Shown here piece after piece: positions 7,710-12,115 of a stretch of DNA of 12,115 nucleotides. The translations under genes were made by a program, and so were the position numbers. Numbering within the stretch: the first letter of the stretch is position 1; each line of letters begins with the position of its first letter. The stretch spans positions 1 through 12,115 of the forward strand of contig ML978448.1 in NCBI GenBank assembly GCA_010015745.1. The letters run 5' to 3'. The notes beneath the pieces are model-generated. The model was given only the letters and a program-made list of their open reading frames with translations, searched no databases and was not told the DNA's origin. The stretch comes from Setomelanomma holmii (lineage: Eukaryota; Ascomycota; Dothideomycetes; Pleosporales; Phaeosphaeriaceae).

Positions 7710-10131
7710 ATGGCCTCCAGCCATCCCATACCTCGCAAGCTATGGCAACATCCAGACCCAAAGTCTACCGCAATGTGGAAGTTTATGCAAGACGCCAACC
7801 AGAAGCGAGGACTAAGCATGCAGGTAAGATTTCTCTACAAACCTACTCCAAGGTTCGTGTCTTCTTGTTCAAAATTCAGCCGAGTAGCCGTGGACAAGGA
7901 ATATTCCGGCAATCGTTGCCATTGTACGACTACAACCATTGCAAGCAGGCTGACTGAGCAATTAGACCTTTCGTGAACTCTATGCATGGAGCATTGGTGA
8001 CAATCGCACTGACTTCTGGGAAGACATGTGGATCGCAAGTGGACTTATACATGAAGGCAGTTTCAGTAAGGTGCGAGACACTGGCGTCATCATCACGCTT
8101 GTATACACTCATGTAGAGACACTAACCTTCTTAGGCTGTGGACACATCCATCCCAATGGATGAATTACCGCACTGGTTCCAAGGCACTCATCTCAACTTT
8201 GCAGAAAATATCCTATATTCTGCAGCACCGGGAGATCCTTCCACCAGAACCAATGAACACAAGGAAGACTCCAAGATCGCGCTCACTGAGATCCGTGAAG
8301 GTAACACCGAAGTTCGACACTTGTCATGGGGCGACTTGCGCAAACGGGTCGCTCTGCTTGCCAATGCGTTTCGCTCTAAGGGTCTGAAGAAAGGTGACCG
8401 CGTTGCGGTGGTCGCAAGCACGAGTTTCGATACCTTTGTTTGCCTCATGGCTATCACGAGTATAGGAGGACTGTTCAGCTCTAGTAGCACTGATATGGGT
8501 ACCAAAGGTATCCTGGAACGCTTACTACAGATCAAGCCAGCCTTCGTATTCGTAGACGACTGGACTGTGTATAACGGCAAGACAATCGACTTACGGCCAA
8601 AGATTAAGGAGATTGTCGAAGGTATGAGGGATGTGTCCGAATTCAAGGGCATCGTCACGCAGCCCAGATTTCCAGGCAAAGCCGCAAGTGTAGAGGGCTT
8701 GGCTAGAACCGGCACCCTCAATAACTTCCTCGAGGCGGCCAACGGCAATGCAGAAGTTCGATTTGAGCGAGTGGCATTTCGAGACCCTTTCTTGATAGTT
8801 TACTCAAGCGGCACGACTGGCGTTCCCAAATGTATTGTTCACTCGGTGGGCGGGGTTTTGATTAGCGTCACGAAGGAAGGCTACATGCACAAGGAGCTGA
8901 AACCTGATAGCGTCAAATTGCAGTATACCACGGTCAGTACCGATCCTCCTACAATTCAACTACCAAGCTGACCAAGGAAGACTGGGTGGATCATGTACCT
9001 CGTGAGTGTCCAGTGTTGCCTATTTGGCTCGCGATCGATACTCTACGACGGCTCGCCTTTCCAGCCCGACCCACAGACATTCCTATCAATTCTGCAGGAA
9101 CAGAAGGTCACCGACTTCGGCACATCCCCTCGATTTTTGCACGAATTGCAGAAGCGCGAACTCGTACCTAAGAGTCTCTTCGACCTCTCATCGCTCCGCT
9201 CAGTCACCACTACCGGCATGGTCCTGTCTGAGTCACAATTTGACTGGTTCTATGACATTGGCTTCCCTTCCAGCGTTCATCTCCGTAACATCTCCGGCGG
9301 CACCGATTTGGCGGGATGCTTTGGTCTCGAAAATCCTCTCGAGCCTGTCTACGTTGGTGGCTGCCAAGGTCCATGCTTAGGTACGAAACTTGAAGTGTAC
9401 GACAGTTTGATAGAGACCGGCCCAGGGGCATCAGTACCTCACGGTGAACCCGGTGAACTAGTCGCTACAGCCAGCTTTCCCAACCAACCCGTCCTCTTCT
9501 GGGGTGACGATACTGGGGAACGATACCAAAACGCCTACTACACGCGCTTTCCGCATGTCTGGACACACGGCGACTTCATCCAGATCCACCCAATAACTGG
9601 ACAGATAGTGTTCCTTGGGCGGGCCGATGGCGTCTTGAATCCGAGTGGTGTACGCTTTGGAAGCTCAGACATCTACTCTGTGGTAGAGACACATTTCCCA
9701 GAGATTGCGGACAGCATATGTGTTGGTCAACGTAGGCCTCACGACAACGACGAAAGTGTGATGCTTTTCTTGAAGATGAACGAGGGACATAACTTTACAC
9801 ATTTCCTGGTCGATAGGGTGAAGGCGAAGATTGGAGAAGAAAGGAGTAGACGTCATGTCCCTCGCTATGTCTTTCAGACATGGGACATTCCAGTAAGCTT
9901 CTCTCTGATGCAAGGTCCATCCATTCATCGGATCATTGGCTGACAAGGATCGTGTAGACAACGGTAAACCTCAAGAAAGTCGAGTTGCCAGTCAAGCAGA
10001 TCGTCTCCGGGCGCATAATAAAGCCTAGTGGAACTTTGGCCAATCCAGAGAGCTTGAAGTTCTATGAGCAGTTCGCGAGGGTAGAAGAAGTACTCGAGAA
10101 GCAGAAGTCGTCGATCAAGAGCAAGTTATAG
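7710..10131 (+). CDS. Acetoacetyl-CoA synthetase, five exons, 700 aa, C-terminal SKL
   Basis: The enzyme ligates acetoacetate to CoA using ATP, giving acetoacetyl-CoA, AMP and pyrophosphate (EC 6.2.1.16). Exons are 7710-7823, 7966-8070, 8135-8932, 8981-9892 and 9958-10131. All junctions are in phase 0, and branch motifs lie at 7950 (CTGAC), 8122 (CTAAC), 8968 (CTGAC) and 9940 (CTGAC). The start has A at -3, and the N-terminus IPRKLWQHPDPKST is typical of fungal members. The acetyl-CoA-synthetase N-terminal domain spans about 39-100 and ends NFAENIL. The adenylation domain has YSSGTTG (296-302), NISGGTDLAG (442-451), THGD (534-537) and GRADG (552-556). The C-terminal domain has LPVKQIVSGR (653-662), with Arg662 near the usual catalytic Lys position. 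The protein ends KSKL, and SKL is a canonical PTS1, so peroxisomal import is likely. Length suits the family and no break is seen. Odd points are a 48-base third intron ending in AAG and a weak GTGCGA donor for intron 2. Neighbours give no pathway hint. Confidence 0.95.
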
Positions 10132-10529
10132 GAGTGAGTTGTCGAAGAGGCAAATTGGGCCACCGGCTGTTTCTAGCGACATCGAGAGTCATCAGCCCAG
10201 AGCAGGCTATGCTGCCTGCTAATCTCATTGCAACGCTTGGGTGGACTTCACTCACGTCGCACAATTCGTTACATATTATCCACTGAGATGCTAGAAGTGT
10301 TCGTTGGGCGAGACAAGCACCGTCACATGGTTCAGTGAGAAGCTATACATAGCGATAACAGTATACGTGTGCTAATGCATGTAAAGTGTGAAGACGAGCA
10401 TTGTCGGGTAGTGAGGCAATTGGCCGTGATTATCTTTGAGCATCACCAAGTCTGACGCTGCAAGAATGCGATGTTCACCAAGCACTATTCACGCTCGAAC
10501 ATTCAAGGCCACGGACGAGGCTGCTGTTG
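10132..10529. other. Downstream flank of the synthetase and upstream flank of the next gene
   Basis: No gene is seen. A perfect 7-base inverted repeat, AGCAGGC (10201-10207) and GCCTGCT (10214-10220), lies about 70 bases after the synthetase stop, probably in its 3' untranslated region. No clear AATAAA polyadenylation signal was found after the stop codon. Confidence 0.45.
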
Positions 10530-10536
10530 TATAAAA
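10530..10536 (+). promoter_or_regulatory. TATA box (TATAAAA)
   Basis: A consensus TATAAAA is followed by a pyrimidine-rich leader (about 10550-10580) and an ATG at 10629 in an AAA-ATG context. This is the classic layout of a fungal promoter on the plus strand. It argues that something is or was transcribed here even though the coding frame downstream is unclear. Confidence 0.6.
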
Positions 10537-10628
10537 CAGCCTTCGAGCAACTTCTCTTCATTCCACATCGATTCTCTCACCTACAAGCCTATCCCAACAC
10601 ATCGAAATAATCTCAGCGGTCCCTCAAA

Positions 10629-11178
10629 ATGACGCCTAGTGGCCGCCAGGTCTACGGCTTAGCCAAAGCATTCCTCATACTGCAGATGGAAATGCCTCTA
10701 TGACGAACAACGTACCTCGAACAATGAATGGGGTTCGTCTTATAACGAACGGCGTACATTCTACGGCGAACCGTGTCTCGCACACACATGATAGCCATTC
10801 TGACGATGCGACTTCGCTTGACGATGATAACAACACCCGAGCTATTCTTGACAAGAACACCGGAACCAGTCAACTCGTCGCCATTCTATACCCAAAGTCG
10901 GATCGTGCACGCCACACACCCCATCTCACAACACGCTTTAGTTGACCTCGGGGTTCCAGGATTGTATGATTTCGGTGAGAAGATTGAGGAGGAACCGGTG
11001 GGACGTAGCGCGTAACGAGGAAGTTAGGGAAAGAGTGCAGGAGACGCTCAGGAGGAATGGTGATATTCTGGAATTCGCGCGGAAATGGGAGGAACCGGGT
11101 ACGCGTTTGTTCAGTGGAAGGAGGCCGGGTTCTGTTGTATTGAGAGGCGTAGAGGAAAGAACGGAGAGTCAGGCCTAA
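10629..11178 (+). CDS. Unresolved small gene: spliced or frameshifted, function unknown
   Basis: The ATG at 10629 follows a TATA box by about 95 bases, but its frame stops after 24 codons (TGA 10701-10703). Coding-like sequence then lies in other frames. One frame runs from 10700 to 10945 (rich in Asp, Thr and Asn). The frame of the ATG reopens and runs to a TAA at 11013, including VDLGVPGLYDFGEKIEEE. A third frame gives NEEVRERVQETLRRNGDIL and EFARKWEEPGTRLF, ending TAA at 11176-11178. Removing one base near 11012-11013 would join the second and third segments. Candidate splice sites exist (GTGAGA at 10975, TTAG ending 11027, TTTAG ending 10941), but none gives a clean model. No signal peptide, membrane segment or known domain is visible. 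It may be a lineage-specific gene with short exons or a recent pseudogene. Confidence 0.3.
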
Positions 11179-11495
11179 TAACTTGCTTGATATGACTGGG
11201 ATGTTGTTTTCACATCATATTCACAACACGAAATAGCTGCTAAGTCCATCGATTTTGGATACTCAGTATCAACAAAGATGCAACTTCAGGGCTGCTAAGC
11301 GCTCAGTGACTGTGATGATCGAAGGCTGGGTACCAAGACAGAGGTGGTAAAGGTCATATTTGGTGACGTAAGCATTCAGGCAACGATTCAGCCCTGTCAA
11401 TCTACCCCTTGGTATCGTACTGCTGGGGACCTGAATGTTTGCGACAGAAGACATGCTGAGGTAAAGGTGAGATGCACAGACGCTCGGTCCTCCGC
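11179..11495. other. Intergenic region, nothing recognised
   Basis: Short frames only, on both strands, with no motif. A possible upstream exon for the AT-hook gene was looked for. ATGs at 11278, 11315 and 11435 open very short frames, and only the 11315 one offers a phase-compatible but weak donor (GTACCA at 11330). Confidence 0.35.
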
Positions 11496-11502
11496 TATAT
11501 AA
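11496..11502 (+). promoter_or_regulatory. TATA box (TATATAA) of the AT-hook gene
   Basis: TATATAA lies 108 bases before the ATG at 11610 and is followed by a pyrimidine-rich stretch at about 11518-11560. The spacing matches a transcription start in that stretch and a short 5' leader, which favours 11610 as the first codon. Confidence 0.5.
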
Positions 11503-11609
11503 CGCTAAGCTACCTATAGCTCTCACCAACAACTACGCCGCGCTCCTCCACCCGCTCTCGAAGGGACTCAGTTGCTGTTGCGCATCCGCTCATTAGCGCT
11601 TCCGACGAG

Positions 11610-12115
11610 ATGCCACTGAAAGCACAACCAGCCTTCCTGCGCGGCCGCGGGCGTCCCAAGAGATCTGCCGCCCCAGAGCCTCCTGCGCCGGTTGGCGACG
11701 CGCCCAAGAAACGAGGTCGCGCCGCCAGAGCAGACCCCGTCGACGTCCCCGCTGAGCCGCCCGAGAACCGTGGTCGTCCGGCGAAGGTGTCCGCTGAAGA
11801 GCCCATTGTTGTCACCGAGGCTCCAAGACGCGGTCGTCGCTCGCCTGCTGCGCCTGCACCGACTGTCGAATAAGCACCCGCCCCAAAGAAGCGCATGGGA
11901 AGACCGCCCAAGAAGGACGTTTCGGAGGGGACAGCGCCTGCTCCTACGTCAAAGAAGCGCCGAGGTCGCCCAAGCAAAGCGAACGTGGCTGTTGCCGAAG
12001 AGGCACCCGCGACCCTAAAGCGACGCGGTCGACCAGCGCGCAACGAGGCTGTTGCTGACCTCCATCGCGTTGCCGGCTCGCCTCGTGTCACACAGTCGCA
12101 CACCAAGAACGTCTC
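11610..12115 (+). CDS. AT-hook repeat protein, 3' partial, interrupted by an in-frame TAA
   Basis: The product is a basic Ala/Pro/Lys/Arg-rich chain of AT-hooks, short motifs that bind the minor groove of AT-rich DNA through an Arg-Gly-Arg-Pro core. Before the stop, hooks or hook-like units are RGRGRPKR (11-18), KKRGRAAR (33-40), NRGRPAK (53-59) and RRGRR (73-77). A TAA at 11871-11873 ends an 87-residue product. Beyond it the same frame continues open to the window edge with KKRMGRPPKK (93-102), KKRRGRPSK (115-123) and KRRGRPAR (137-144), joined by the same acidic Ala/Pro-type linkers. The likely role is nuclear chromatin binding. The TAA could be a CAA-to-TAA change, a sequence error, or lie in a missed intron: a 42-base frame-neutral one, 11833-11874, has weak sites. 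The frame is also open upstream to 11520, so a longer N-terminus is not excluded. No catalytic domain is visible in the part present. Confidence 0.7.

Noticed and set aside
11510..12106. A 198-codon open frame on the minus strand with repeated GRPRRF-like units, not interrupted where the plus strand has TAA
   Set aside because: It starts at TTG with no ATG. The plus strand has the TATA box, the pyrimidine leader and hooks with proper Lys/Arg flanks. The antisense repeats follow from the repetitive GC-rich hook codons.
1..12115. tRNA, rRNA, CRISPR array or biosynthetic gene cluster
   Set aside because: No cloverleaf signatures, regularly spaced repeats or clustered tailoring enzymes were seen. 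The synthetase is a single primary-metabolism gene.

Overview
The window looks like nuclear DNA of a filamentous ascomycete (Pezizomycotina; Dothideomycetes would fit, but that is a guess). The evidence is four short spliceosomal introns with CTGAC/CTAAC branch sites, a decayed pogo/Fot1-type DNA transposon whose stop codons fit C-to-T decay of the RIP kind, and a gene for a long low-complexity Ser/Thr-rich fungal protein.

Layout. Positions 1-1157 hold the remains of a pogo-type transposon on the minus strand: two transposase fragments (3-254 and 755-1026) full of stops and frame changes, and a pair of imperfect direct repeats (1062-1157) that probably mark the element's end. Positions 1158-2542 show no gene, only a hairpin at 1454-1497. 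Positions 2543-3991 (minus) encode a 482-residue disordered basic Ser/Thr-rich protein of unknown function. Positions 3992-7709 are a long divergent intergenic region: GC-rich with pyrimidine tracts to about 5200, then more ordinary sequence with a cluster of inverted repeats at 5505-5567.

Positions 7710-10131 (plus) encode an apparently intact acetoacetyl-CoA synthetase. I assembled it from five exons (700 residues), and it ends in Ser-Lys-Leu, a canonical peroxisomal targeting signal. A TATA box at 10530 is followed by a start codon at 10629, but downstream coding is split among frames to 11178, so this is an unresolved spliced gene or a frameshifted relic. A second TATA box at 11496 precedes an AT-hook repeat protein from 11610 to the right edge. 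Its hook array continues in the same frame past a single TAA at 11871-11873.

The genes do not form an evident pathway or cluster. The only confident metabolic role is activation of acetoacetate to acetoacetyl-CoA, perhaps in peroxisomes. I found no convincing new multi-gene system. The best leads are the SKL-tailed synthetase, the stop codon inside the AT-hook array, and the decayed transposon.
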